From Mycobacteriaceae bacterium (GTDB taxonomy: Bacteria > Actinomycetota > Actinomycetes > Mycobacteriales > Mycobacteriaceae): 64,000 nucleotides of DNA. Positions 8,301 through 20,355 of this stretch are shown here, in pieces. The notes beneath the pieces are model-generated. The model ran no database searches, was not told the DNA's origin, and saw nothing but the letters and a program-made list of their open reading frames with translations. The position numbers and the translations under genes were made by a program. The stretch spans positions 124,001 through 188,000 of the forward strand of contig JAQYQB010000026.1 of NCBI GenBank assembly GCA_028726465.1. Direction: 5' to 3'. Numbering within the stretch: position 1 is the stretch's first letter; each line of letters starts with the position of its first letter.

Positions 8301-8816
8301 TTACCTGCCCAAGGCACGCGCCGCCCGGCACAAATCCGCGTAAGCGGAGCGGAAGGCGGACAGCAGCGGCAGCTGCTCGACCTCGCCGAGCGGCACCCAG
8401 CGCAGCTCCAGCGACTCCTCGTTGGGCACGGTGTCCAGCGGGTTTCCGGTCTTGGTCCGGGCCAGCACCGAGGTATAGGTCCAGCCGCCGGGCAGGTCCG
8501 GGCGCGCGGGGTTGGCCGGGTAGGGGCCGGCGGTAACAATCTCATCAATAATTTCTATGTCCGCCGGGTCGATGGTGCATTCCTCGACCGCCTCGCGCAC
8601 CGCCGCCTGGCTGGCGGTTTCGTGCAAGTCCCGCGCGCCGCCGGGAATCCCCCAGGTGCCGCCCTGGTGGGTCCACTGCGCGCGGTGCTGGAGCAGGACC
8701 CGCGGGCCCTCGGCCAGCAGGAAGAGGCCGGCCGCGCCGTAGAGTCCCCAGGCGGGTTTGCCGCCCGGGCCCGCTGCCCAGCCGTCGCCGCTTTCGGGTT
8801 TGCCTGCCACATTCAT
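8301..8816 (-). CDS. Nudix hydrolase
   Basis: The 171-residue protein carries the full Nudix box GX5EX7REUXEEXGU-type helix: G-GARDLHE followed by REAVEECTI. Nudix enzymes cleave nucleoside diphosphates linked to another moiety; the substrate is not predictable here. The start at ATG 8816 is supported by a GGAGGG ribosome binding site 5 nt upstream. The same frame stays open far upstream through the antisense of glnX, which is not coding. In C. glutamicum a Nudix gene also precedes glnX. Confidence 0.85.
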   Translation of the reverse strand: MNVAGKPESGDGWAAGPGGKPAWGLYGAAGLFLLAEGPRVLLQHRAQWTHQGGTWGIPGGARDLHETASQAAVREAVEECTIDPADIEIIDEIVTAGPYPANPARPDLPGGWTYTSVLARTKTGNPLDTVPNEESLELRWVPLGEVEQLPLLSAFRSAYADLCRAARALGR

Positions 8817-8882
8817 CACCCTCCATGCTATAACTTTTGGCAAAACCCCGCGGACAGGTGGCGTAGCACACAGCGGAAAAGC

Positions 8883-8888
8883 TATTCT
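8883..8888 (+). promoter_or_regulatory. -10 box TATTCT of the glnX-glnH-pknG operon
   Basis: TATTCT is followed by 6 nt and then ATG 8895, the corynebacterial leaderless arrangement. It also decides the start: the ATG at 8891 is in another frame. Confidence 0.5.
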
Positions 8889-8894
8889 AGATGA

Positions 8895-10399
8895 ATGACC
8901 GGTTCCGGGGCACCCAGCTTGATGCGGCCACGCCGCAGGAAACCTAAGTCGACCCAGCCCACCGAGCACGACTCCCAGTTCGCCGGGGGCGACCACTGGC
9001 TCGACGACCTCACGGCCCCAGCAGACCCTGCCTTCAACCCGGCCACCCACCTGGCGATGTCCACCTTCGCCGGACCCGCGCGCCTGGCCCGCCGCGTCTG
9101 GTCCTTCCTGGAGACCACGCCCGGCAAGCTTTTCACCGTCACGGTGATTCTGACCCTTGCCATCGCCGCGGCCGGCATCTCCATGTCCAATTCTTCGGCC
9201 GCCCGGCAGGACAACCTGGACACCCTGCTGTCCACCACGGAGCCGATGTCGAACTCGGCCCACAACCTCTACACCTCCCTCTCCCTGGCGGATACCGTCG
9301 CCACCACCGGTTTCGTCCAGGCCGGCGTCGAGTCCGGCGAGAACCGGCAGAAATACAACGACGCGATCGACCGGGCATCGGTAGCCGCCACCGAGTCCAT
9401 CCTGGGCACCTCCGACGACGACCAGCGCATCCGCGACCTGGTCGGCTTCATCCAGCGCGAGCTGCCGGTCTATACCTCCATGGTGGAAACCGCCCGGGCC
9501 AACCACCGCGCCGGCAACGCCGTGGCCAGCGCCTATATGTCCAATGCCTCGTCGCTGATGCGCGAGGAGATCCTGCCCGCCGCCGACGAGCTTTTCCAGC
9601 TGACCAGCCAGAAGGTCTCCGACGAGCGCCGCGAGCTCACCCGCCCCCAGTGGGTTCCGCTGTCCGGCCTGGTGGCCGCCGTCATCTTCCTGGTACTAGC
9701 CCAGTGGTGGCTGTGGCGGCTGACCCGGCGCCGCTTCAACCGCGGCTTCGTCACCGCCACCAGCCTGCTCACCCTGGCGGTGCTGTGGGTGGGCCTGTCC
9801 AACCTGGCGACCTGGTCCGCCGGCATGCAGGGCTTCGAGGACGCCTCCCGCCCGTGGGACGCGCTGACCAATTCGCGCATCGCCGCGCAGCAGGCCCGCA
9901 CCTCGGAGACCCTGGCCTTGGTCAACCGCCAGTCGGAGCAGGAAACCGCCGTGACCTTCGACGAGACCACCGAATCCATCTCCCACGCGCTGGAGGACTA
10001 CGCGGCCTCCGAGTCGATCACCACCGAGTCCGAACTCGACCGCGACGACCTCATCCGCGGCGCCCAGCACTCGCTGGAGCGCTGGACCCAGTCCCACGAG
10101 GCGCTGCTCAACGCGCTGAGCGAGGGCCGCTACGACGACGCCATCTTCCTGGCCACCGATCCCAACCCGGGCGACACGCTGCCCGGGGAGACCTCACCCA
10201 CCAGCGCCGCCAGCTCCTTCAACGAGCTCGACCGCACCCTGGACCAGCTCATCGCCGACGCCCGGCGCGCCATGCGCCTGCACATCCAGGAGGGACTGAC
10301 CGCCATGACGCTGGTCTCCAGCGCGGTCATGCTGCTGACCGTGGCCGCGGTGATTTCGGTCTGGCTGGGCATCCGCCCCCGAGTGCAGGAGTACCTCTA

Positions 10400-10400
<1 letters not shown>
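8895..10400 (+). CDS. glnX: GlnX, membrane signalling partner of GlnH and PknG
   Basis: The 501-residue protein has four transmembrane helices, near residues 78-97 (LFTVTVILTLAIAAAGISMS), 255-272, 287-305 and 473-495, with two large helical extracytoplasmic segments between helices 1-2 and 3-4. This is the layout of GlnX in C. glutamicum and mycobacteria, where it passes the signal from the amino-acid-binding lipoprotein GlnH to the kinase PknG and so sets the phosphorylation of OdhI/GarA and 2-oxoglutarate dehydrogenase activity. Its stop overlaps the glnH ATG by one base. Position and topology make the call firm even though the sequence is poorly conserved. Confidence 0.88.
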
Positions 10401-13850
<3,450 letters not shown>

Positions 13851-13869
13851 GTTCGGTGGGTACTGGGGC

Positions 13870-14135
13870 TGGGTCCGGGGAAATATCGACCCCTGCCAGC
13901 GGGTTGGTCCGCGGATTTCACCTTTAACGCGTTGACCAGCGGTTTTACGGGTCGGAAATATCTGCCTTTGGGCAGAGGGCGATATTTTCCGCGGATTCTC
14001 CTCTGCCCCGGCCGAAAATATCTACTTCTACCGCCCAACCTCCCCGCAGCCGACACGCACAAAGCCGTGAACAGCGGTTTTAGACACCGGAAATATCGGC
14101 TTCTGTGCAAAGGACGATATTTTCCGCCCAGCGCC
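13870..14135. repeat. Two tandem copies of a 135-bp repeat with internal inverted repeats
   Basis: Four landmarks recur with a spacing of exactly 135 bp. They are GAAATATC/GAAAATATC at 13879/14014, AGCGGTTTTA at 13938/14073, GGAAATATC at 13954/14089, and GATATTTTCC at 13981/14116. Within each copy GGAAATATC and GATATTTTCC form an inverted repeat around a short GC-rich loop. The rest of the copies has diverged. The block fills the gap between convergent pknG and the DUF559 gene. The open frames through it only repeat KYRPL and RYF words and look non-coding. I do not know the element family. Confidence 0.75.
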
Positions 14136-14163
14136 CGGCACCCAGCGCCCGGCGCTCGTCGCC

Positions 14164-14955
14164 CTACCTCCCCGCCCGCCGCAACGTGGTGGTCAGCATC
14201 TCCATGAACTCGGCGTATTCGTAGAAGAGTTGCCGCGGTGTCACGCGACGGACCACGAAACCCTGGTTTTGCAGGTAGGCCTCGCGGTCGCGCTCGGAGC
14301 GGATGACGTCCTCGACCGCGCGGCCGTAGGTCTGCCCGTCGTATTTGGCGGCGCCGTCCACCTCGAGGACCAGCCATCCGTCGATGAGCAGGTCCACGCG
14401 GAAAGCGCCGATCTGGGCCTGGGCCTCGACGCGGTGGCGCTTAGCCAACCCGCTATGGATTAGCAGTCCGCGGGCAAGCGACTCGTACGGCGACTCCGAG
14501 TTGCCGATCGCGGCACCGATGACCTGACGGGCCTGACCAATCCCCCGGGTGCCTTTGAGCCTGCCGGCCACGGCCATCAACTCGGCGCGCTCAAAACCGC
14601 GGGCCAGGTAGCTGTCGGCGGCGACTAGCCCGCGCACGAAGCCGTGCAGGCGGGCCAGATCCACCACGGTGCGGGCCGGGCTGGTGGCTCTGACGCTGGC
14701 ATCACTTTCCGCAACCGCCACCGAGACGATATCGCCCGGCGGCAGCTTCATCTTGTGGTAGCGCCACCCGGGCGGGACCTGCGCGTTAGGCGGGGCGGTG
14801 CCGCCGGCCAGGGCGAGTTCTATGTCCTCGCCCCCGCGGGCGCTGAGCACCCACAGCCGGTGGATGCGGGCGGCCGAGCGGGAGGTCAGCACCGCGCGGT
14901 GGGCGCTCAGCGCGGCGGCCAGGCAGCGCAGCCGGGCCTGTTCGTGGGCGGGCAA
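14164..14955 (-). pseudogene. DUF559-domain (AbiEi/Vsr-like) protein, N-terminus apparently lost
   Basis: The visible 263 residues end in a DUF559 domain of the PD-(D/E)XK fold: FRVDLLIDGWLVLEVDGAAKYD, in which Asp and Glu-Val-Asp are the presumed nuclease residues, followed by a YLQNQGFVVRRVTPRQL tail. Such proteins resemble very-short-patch endonucleases and the AbiEi antitoxin; their role is unknown. The only start in frame is TTG 14955, but the frame still reads like coding sequence about 26 codons upstream (CTRLAPQVTADAQDFTSL) to a TGA near 15034, with no ATG or GTG. Relatives have a winged-helix N-terminus there. An upstream MKLTKTPYH in another frame hints at a frameshift. It may be broken, or may use TTG. 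Confidence 0.55.
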
Positions 14956-15105
14956 CGACGTGAAATCCTGCGCGTCGGCGGTTACCTGCGGCGCGAGGCG
15001 GGTGCAGTGGTTATCAGTGGTACGGGGTCTTAGTCAGTTTCATACCGCCATCCTGACCGCCCACGCAAACACCGGTCTAGGCCGCCCGGGCCCAGATACA
15101 GCAAA

Positions 15106-15144
15106 ACTGTGGATAACTGGGCGCGGGCCCTAGTTATCCACAGT
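15106..15144. other. Inverted pair of perfect DnaA boxes
   Basis: TGTGGATAA (15108-15116) and TTATCCACA (15134-15142) are perfect matches to the DnaA-box consensus in opposite orientation. They sit inside 13-bp perfect inverted-repeat arms (15106-15118 and 15132-15144), with a further GGGC/GCCC pairing in the loop. The hairpin lies 39 bp past the ackA stop and has no T-tract, so it is not a standard terminator. Confidence 0.6.
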
Positions 15145-15182
15145 CGCAGGCGCGCTCAAGTGGCGCGCGGCAGCACGAGGTG

Positions 15183-16403
15183 CTAGTACAGGCCGGCCTC
15201 GCGGGCCATGGCGGCGATATCGGCAGACTTCTGCGCGATGGCCAGTTCCTCGTTGGTCGGGACGACGAAGACCTTGACCGGGGAGTCTGCGGTGGAAATC
15301 ATGCGCGGCTCCTTGGAACGGACCAGGTTGGCTTCCTTGTCAAAGTGGATACCGTACATGTCCAGGTTGTACAGGGAGTCCTGGCGGACCTCGGTGTCGT
15401 TCTCACCGACGCCGGCGGTGAACGTGATGGCGTCGACGCGGCCGAGCGCAATCATGTAGGAACCGATGAAGCGGCGCAGCTGGTGGATGTAGATGTTGTA
15501 CGCCAGCCAGGCGTCGGAGTCCTCGTTCTCGATGCGCTCGCGCAGCACGCGGAAGTCATTGACGCCGGAAATGCCCTTCACACCGGACTGCTTGTTAAGC
15601 AGCTTGTCGATCTCATCGATGGTCATGCCCGCCTGGCGGGACAGGTGGAAGATGATGCCCGGGTCGATATCACCGGAACGGGTACCCATGGCCAGGCCGG
15701 CCAGCGGGGTCAGGCCCATCGAGGTGTCGATGGCGCGCCCGTTGGAGATCGCGGCGGCGGAGGCGCCGTTGCCCAGGTGCAGCGTGATCTGGTGGGTGTG
15801 GCCCGGGTCGCGGCCCAGCAGCTTCGGGACCTGCTGCGAGACGAACTCGTGGGAGGTGCCGTGGAAGCCGTAGCGGCGGATGTCGTACTTCGTCGCGACT
15901 TCCTTGTTGATGGCATACAGCGCGGCGGCCGGGGCCATGCGGTTGAAGAAGGCGGTGTCGAAGACGGCCACGTGCGGCAGGTCCGGCAGGATGGCGCGCG
16001 CGACGCGGATGCCGTCCAGGTTGGCCGGGTTGTGCAGCGGGGCCAGCGGGATGAGGTCCTCGATCATGGACTCGATCTGCTCGTCCAGCAGCTGCGGCTC
16101 GCTGAAGAGGCGACCGCCGTGGACGACACGGTGGCCGACGGCGATGAGCTCCAGCTGGGTGGGGCCGACCTGGTTGTCCTCCATGATCTCGAAGGCGCGC
16201 TTCAGGCCCGCGGTGTGGTCCGGGATTTCCAGCTCTTCGCGGATCTTCTCGCCGTTGACGGTGACGTTGATGGCACCGTTCGGCTCGCCGATCTGCTCGA
16301 CCAGGCCGGTGACCAGCGGAGCGTCGGTGGCTTCGTTCTCCGGGTTCACCACCTGGAACTTGATGGAGGAAGAGCCGGAGTTAAGTACTAGAACGTAGGC
16401 CAT
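15183..16403 (-). CDS. ackA: Acetate kinase
   Basis: The enzyme interconverts acetate plus ATP and acetyl phosphate plus ADP. Over its 406 residues it shows the family motifs [12 protein letters not shown] at the N-terminus, [25 protein letters not shown] and the nucleotide-binding HLGNGASA. The start ATG 16403 abuts the pta stop with no gap, so translation is coupled. With Pta it activates acetate to acetyl-CoA or runs overflow in reverse. In C. glutamicum this operon is controlled by RamA, RamB and GlxR; I could not confirm those sites here. Confidence 0.96.
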   Translation of the reverse strand: MAYVLVLNSGSSSIKFQVVNPENEATDAPLVTGLVEQIGEPNGAINVTVNGEKIREELEIPDHTAGLKRAFEIMEDNQVGPTQLELIAVGHRVVHGGRLFSEPQLLDEQIESMIEDLIPLAPLHNPANLDGIRVARAILPDLPHVAVFDTAFFNRMAPAAALYAINKEVATKYDIRRYGFHGTSHEFVSQQVPKLLGRDPGHTHQITLHLGNGASAAAISNGRAIDTSMGLTPLAGLAMGTRSGDIDPGIIFHLSRQAGMTIDEIDKLLNKQSGVKGISGVNDFRVLRERIENEDSDAWLAYNIYIHQLRRFIGSYMIALGRVDAITFTAGVGENDTEVRQDSLYNLDMYGIHFDKEANLVRSKEPRMISTADSPVKVFVVPTNEELAIAQKSADIAAMAREAGLY

Positions 16404-17780
16404 TTAGGCGTTGCCTCCTGCCTGGATAGCGGTAATAGCGACGGTGTCGACAATATCGGGAACGGTAGCGCCACGGGACAGATCGTTGACCGGCTTGTTC
16501 AGCCCCTGCAGGATCGGGCCCACGGCCAGGGCGCCGCCGGTGCGCTGCGCGGTCTTGTAGCCGATGTTGCCGGCTTCCAGGTCCGGGAAGATGAAGACGT
16601 TGGCCTGGCCAGCGACCTCGGAGTCGGGCATCTTCTTCTTGGCCACACCCGGGTCGCAGGCGGCGTCGAACTGCAGCGGGCCGTCGACCTTGAGGTCGCC
16701 GTTGATCTGAAGGGCGGCCTCCACGGCGGCCACGGCGCGGTCCACGTCCGGGCCGGAGCCGGAGGTGCCGGTGGAGTAGGACAGCACGGCCACGCGCGGG
16801 TCGATGCCGAACTGGGCCGCGGTCTTCGCGGAGACGGCGGCGATCTCGCCGAGCTGCTCGGCGGTCGGGTTCGGGTTGACCGCGCAGTCGCCGAAGGCCC
16901 ACAGGCGCCCGCGCATGACCATCAGGAAGATGGAGGAGACCACGGAGGCCTCCGGGGTGGTCTTGATGATCTGGAAGGAAGGCTTGATGGTGTGGGCGGT
17001 GGTGTGCGCCGCGCCGGAGACCATGCCGTCGGCCAGGCCCTTGTGGACCATCATGGTGGCGAAGTAGGAGATGTCCTGCATGGTCTCGCGGGCCTGCTCG
17101 AGGGTCACGCCCTTCTTCTTGCGCAGCTCGGCGAAGTCGGCAGCGAATTCCTCGGCCAGCGGGGAGGTCAGGTGGTCGATGATGGTGGCGTCAGTCAGAT
17201 CCACGCCCAGCTCGCCGGCGCGGGTGGCAATGGAGTCTGGGTTGCCCAGGATGGTGAGCTTGACGATGCCCTTTTCCAGCAGCTGGCCAGCCGCCAGCAG
17301 GATGCGGTCGTCGTCGCCCTCCGGCAGCACGACGTGGGCGCCGGCGGCCTTGGCCTGGCCCAGCAGCTGCTGCTCGAAGACGGGAGCGGACATGACCGGC
17401 TCGACGTTGAGGTTAATCTGGCGGGCCAGGGCCTCGCCGTCCTTGAGCTGGTCCGGCGTGACAACGCCGGCGACGGTCGCCTGCACGTCCTTGGCGTGGC
17501 GGACCGCGAGTTCGGCCGCGCCCTTTTCCTGCTCGGCTACGAACAGCAGCGGCACGCCGACGGCGGCGGCAGCTACGGAGTCGAAGTGGGTGTCGCCGGT
17601 GCCCTGAATAACTACGGGGCCGTCGGCGGTAAGTTCCGCAGCGACGACGTCGGCGAGCTTCGGGTTGAGCTCATCCAGAGTGCGCAGCTGCGCGTCTAGC
17701 TGGTGGGCAGTTTCCGCAAGGTTGAGGTCGGCAAAATCACGACCTACGACACTGACAAGGACAGAACGAGCATTAGACAT
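16404..17780 (-). CDS. pta: Phosphate acetyltransferase
   Basis: The enzyme converts acetyl phosphate and CoA to acetyl-CoA and phosphate. The 458-residue protein has an N-terminal P-loop-like/DRTGG-type part (about residues 1-125) and a C-terminal PTA_PTB catalytic domain starting near VFEQQLLGQAKAAGAHVVLP, with MVHKGLADGMVSGAAHTTAH and YSTGTSGSGPDVDRA. The length agrees with the corynebacterial enzyme and is shorter than the 700-residue enterobacterial one. The start ATG 17780 has a GAAAGG ribosome binding site. It is the first gene of pta-ackA. Confidence 0.95.
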   Translation of the reverse strand: MSNARSVLVSVVGRDFADLNLAETAHQLDAQLRTLDELNPKLADVVAAELTADGPVVIQGTGDTHFDSVAAAAVGVPLLFVAEQEKGAAELAVRHAKDVQATVAGVVTPDQLKDGEALARQINLNVEPVMSAPVFEQQLLGQAKAAGAHVVLPEGDDDRILLAAGQLLEKGIVKLTILGNPDSIATRAGELGVDLTDATIIDHLTSPLAEEFAADFAELRKKKGVTLEQARETMQDISYFATMMVHKGLADGMVSGAAHTTAHTIKPSFQIIKTTPEASVVSSIFLMVMRGRLWAFGDCAVNPNPTAEQLGEIAAVSAKTAAQFGIDPRVAVLSYSTGTSGSGPDVDRAVAAVEAALQINGDLKVDGPLQFDAACDPGVAKKKMPDSEVAGQANVFIFPDLEAGNIGYKTAQRTGGALAVGPILQGLNKPVNDLSRGATVPDIVDTVAITAIQAGGNA

Positions 17781-17929
17781 GCGACGAACCTTTCATTCGC
17801 TGTCACGGGGCAATATCCACAGCAAAAGTGCTGTATATCACTCAGTAATTTGTTTAGTGACCTCCTCTACCCTACTTCAGAATGCCCATTTTTTCCGATT
17901 CGCGTAGATGTAAAACAGGTCACTCATGA
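17781..17929 (-). promoter_or_regulatory. pta-ackA promoter region with a 6-bp palindrome and a DnaA-box-like site
   Basis: The perfect palindrome ACAGCA-AAAG-TGCTGT lies at 17819-17834 and overlaps TATACA, a possible minus-strand -10. Next to it, ATATCCACA (17813-17821) is one base off a DnaA box. A purine-rich ribosome binding site GAAAGG precedes the pta ATG. I do not see a clear RamB (AACTTTGCAAA-like) or GlxR (TGTGA-N6-TCACA) site. Which factor binds the palindrome is unknown. Confidence 0.4.
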
Positions 17930-18916
17930 CTATAAGTTTTGGGCAGAATCCGCGATTGCGCGTTTAACCGCAGCTACGGACTTTTCTAAGGCCTTCGTTT
18001 CCCAGTCATCCAGCTCCACTGTCAGGCGCCGGAGGACCCCCGAACGCCCGATCAAACATGGCAGGGAGACCGCGACGTCGCCGTCGTAGCCGTATTCGCC
18101 GTGCAGGGTGGTCGAGACCGGGAAGATGGCGCGCTCATCGAGCAAGACCGCCCGCGCCAGGCGCATGGCCGAGGCGGCGACGCCGGCGTTGGTCCAGCCC
18201 TTGGAGTGGAAGACCTGGTAGGCGGCCTCGACGACGCGCTCGGCCAGGTCCGCCGCGTCGAGCCGGACGCCGGGGAAGTATTCGCCGAGCCGGGCGGCGG
18301 GAATGCCGGCCACGGACAGGTGGGACAGGACCGGGAAGGCGGCCATGCCGTGCTCGCCCATCATGTAGCCGTCGACGGAGTCGGGGCTAATCCCCAGATC
18401 GTCGGCGACTAGGCGGCGCAGGCGGGACGAGTCCAGCATGGTGCCGGTGGCGAAGATCTTGTGCTCCGGGTAGTCGAATTCGTTCTGGGCAATCCAGACG
18501 ATGGTATCGGCCGGGTTGGTGATGAAGATGAGCACGGGGCCGGCCTCTTTGTCGGCCACGTTCGCGCACACCTCGCGCATGATCCCGCGGGTGATATCGC
18601 CGTTGACGGGCGCGAGCGCCGCCCGGTCCGGGTTGGCGTCGGGGTTGTCGGGGTCCACGATCATCGACGGGCCGGCGGCCGAAATGACGACGTCGGCGTC
18701 CGCGCACTCGGAGTAGTCGCCGCGGCGCACGCGCGGGACGAAGCTACCGGGCACGCCGGTCAGGTGGTGTTGGTCGAGGGCCTCGCCGTAGGCAATGTCG
18801 GGGTCGCTATCGATGACCACAATGTCGGCAAACAAGCCGGAGTGTACCGCCTCTGCCAGCACGTAGGAACCTACGTGGCCCGCTCCGGTGATAACGAGCT
18901 TGGCTGGTCGGTTCAT
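17930..18916 (-). CDS. L-2-hydroxyacid (lactate/hydroxyisocaproate-like) dehydrogenase
   Basis: The 328-residue enzyme belongs to the lactate/malate dehydrogenase family: NAD-binding GAGHVGS at 11-17, catalytic His189 in MGEHGMA, and substrate-binding Arg in TMLDSSRLRRL (about 165). The specificity loop is not that of lactate dehydrogenase (NQKPGE) or malate dehydrogenase. At residues 83-99 it reads PSMIVDPDNPDANPDRA, longer and close to the L-2-hydroxyisocaproate dehydrogenase pattern, so a branched or larger 2-oxoacid is the likely substrate. The start ATG 18916 has GAAAGGAAA upstream. It lies downstream of the transporter gene, separated by a terminator. Confidence 0.75.
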   Translation of the reverse strand: MNRPAKLVITGAGHVGSYVLAEAVHSGLFADIVVIDSDPDIAYGEALDQHHLTGVPGSFVPRVRRGDYSECADADVVISAAGPSMIVDPDNPDANPDRAALAPVNGDITRGIMREVCANVADKEAGPVLIFITNPADTIVWIAQNEFDYPEHKIFATGTMLDSSRLRRLVADDLGISPDSVDGYMMGEHGMAAFPVLSHLSVAGIPAARLGEYFPGVRLDAADLAERVVEAAYQVFHSKGWTNAGVAASAMRLARAVLLDERAIFPVSTTLHGEYGYDGDVAVSLPCLIGRSGVLRRLTVELDDWETKALEKSVAAVKRAIADSAQNL

Positions 18917-18964
18917 GATTTTCCTTTCGACGAGTAGTGAAACAAGAAGGGTTCTCGGCAAGCG

Positions 18965-18996
18965 AAAAACCGCCGACCTCGAGTGTAGGCCGGCGG
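18965..18996 (-). terminator. Rho-independent terminator after the serine/threonine-type transporter
   Basis: On the minus strand CCGCCGGCC, a 9-nt loop and GGTCGGCGG form a GC stem followed by TTTTT. It ends transcription of the transporter gene before the dehydrogenase gene. Confidence 0.8.
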
Positions 18997-19005
18997 TAGC
19001 AGCGC

Positions 19006-20355
19006 TTACAGGGAGTGGAAGATGGAGAAGAAGATGGTTGCCACGGCCACCAGGCCGATGAAGGTGGTGAACCAGTTGGACGGCTTGCCGCGGAAGCGCT
19101 TGAGCGCGTCCACCTTGTGGATGGCCCACATCGGAATCAGGAAGAGCAGGACGGCAATGGCCGGGCCACACAGGGTCTCAATCATGCCCAGGATGGACGG
19201 GTCGGCCCAGGCGACCAGGATGCAGGTCACCAGGATGAAGATAAGCGAGCCGGTCTCCAGCGCGCGGCTGTGGGTGAACTTGGTGTTGCCAGCGACGTGG
19301 TTGCCGGTGACCACCAGACCCTCGACGGACTCCGCCGCGCCCAGGTAGTGGCCCAGGAAGGACTTGCAGATGGCCACCAACGCCACGATGGGGGCTACCC
19401 ATTGCAGGAAGGGGGCATCGAAGTGGTTGGCCAGGTAGGACAGGATGGTGATGTTTTGCTCCTTGGCCTCGGCCAGGTTTTCCGGCGACAGGGACAGGGC
19501 GCAGGAGAAGACGAAGAACATCACGACGATGACCATGAGGCCTTCGGCCGCCGCCAGGACCTGGCCGGTCTTCTTATCCGCCCACTTGTCGCCGTACTCC
19601 TGGCGCTTCTCGGAGGCGAAGGAGGAGATGATCGGCGAGTGGTTGAAGGAGAAGACCATCACCGGCACCAGCAGCATCAGCGTGGTGGCCAGGCCGTTGC
19701 CGGAGGCCTCCCGCGCGACGTCTAGGTCGAAGGTAGAGAAGAAGGCGGTGTTCCAGCGCGGGATGAGGTAGAGCGCCAGGAAGATCAGCACGGCGATGAA
19801 GGGGAAGGCCAGCGCGGACATCACCTTGACCACGATTTCCTGGCCCATCTTCACCACGAAGATGAGGCCGCCGACCAGCAGGGTGGCTAGCGCCCAGCGC
19901 GGCCAGGGTTCAACGTGCAGCTGGTGGATGAGGAAGGACTCCAGGGTGTTGGTCAGCGTGACGGCGTAGACCAGCACCAGCGGGTAGACCGCCACGAAGT
20001 AGAGGACGGTCATCACGACGCCGGCGTTGGCGCCGAAGTGCTCCTCCATGACGTCGGTCAGGTGGGACTTCGGATCGGAGCCGGACAGGACCAGGCGGGT
20101 CATCGCGCGGTGGGCCCAGAAGGTCATGGGGAAGGCGATGATGGTCATGATGATCAGCGGGATAATGCCGCCGATGCCCGCGTTGATGGGCAGGAACATG
20201 ACGCCGGCGCCGATGGCGGTGCCGAACAGGCTCAGCGTCCAGATGGTATCGGTTTTGCCCCAGCCGGGGGCTTTGTCAGCGCTGTCGGGGCTACCCGGCG
20301 CCGTGGTGGTTGGTGCCCGCCGGGCGTCGGCGGCCTCGGGAGGGATGACGGACAT
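19006..20355 (-). CDS. Amino acid permease, HAAAP family (SdaC/serine-threonine type)
   Basis: The 449-residue protein has eleven hydrophobic helices. The first, TDTIWTLSLFGTAIGAGVMF, carries the GTAIGAGVMFLP motif of the hydroxy/aromatic amino acid permeases, and FSFNHSPIISSF is the SdaC-like middle motif. Members import serine or threonine with protons or sodium. The 35-residue N-terminal Pro/Ala-rich tail is unusual. The ATG 20355 has GAAAGGG 14 nt upstream. The substrate is inferred from family only; the neighbouring ilvA, which consumes threonine, fits. Confidence 0.82.
   Translation of the reverse strand: MSVIPPEAADARRAPTTTAPGSPDSADKAPGWGKTDTIWTLSLFGTAIGAGVMFLPINAGIGGIIPLIIMTIIAFPMTFWAHRAMTRLVLSGSDPKSHLTDVMEEHFGANAGVVMTVLYFVAVYPLVLVYAVTLTNTLESFLIHQLHVEPWPRWALATLLVGGLIFVVKMGQEIVVKVMSALAFPFIAVLIFLALYLIPRWNTAFFSTFDLDVAREASGNGLATTLMLLVPVMVFSFNHSPIISSFASEKRQEYGDKWADKKTGQVLAAAEGLMVIVVMFFVFSCALSLSPENLAEAKEQNITILSYLANHFDAPFLQWVAPIVALVAICKSFLGHYLGAAESVEGLVVTGNHVAGNTKFTHSRALETGSLIFILVTCILVAWADPSILGMIETLCGPAIAVLLFLIPMWAIHKVDALKRFRGKPSNWFTTFIGLVAVATIFFSIFHSL

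Noticed and set aside
8817..9506. Upstream extension of the Nudix hydrolase frame
   Set aside because: It is antisense to glnX. The GGAGGG ribosome binding site at ATG 8816 marks the real start.
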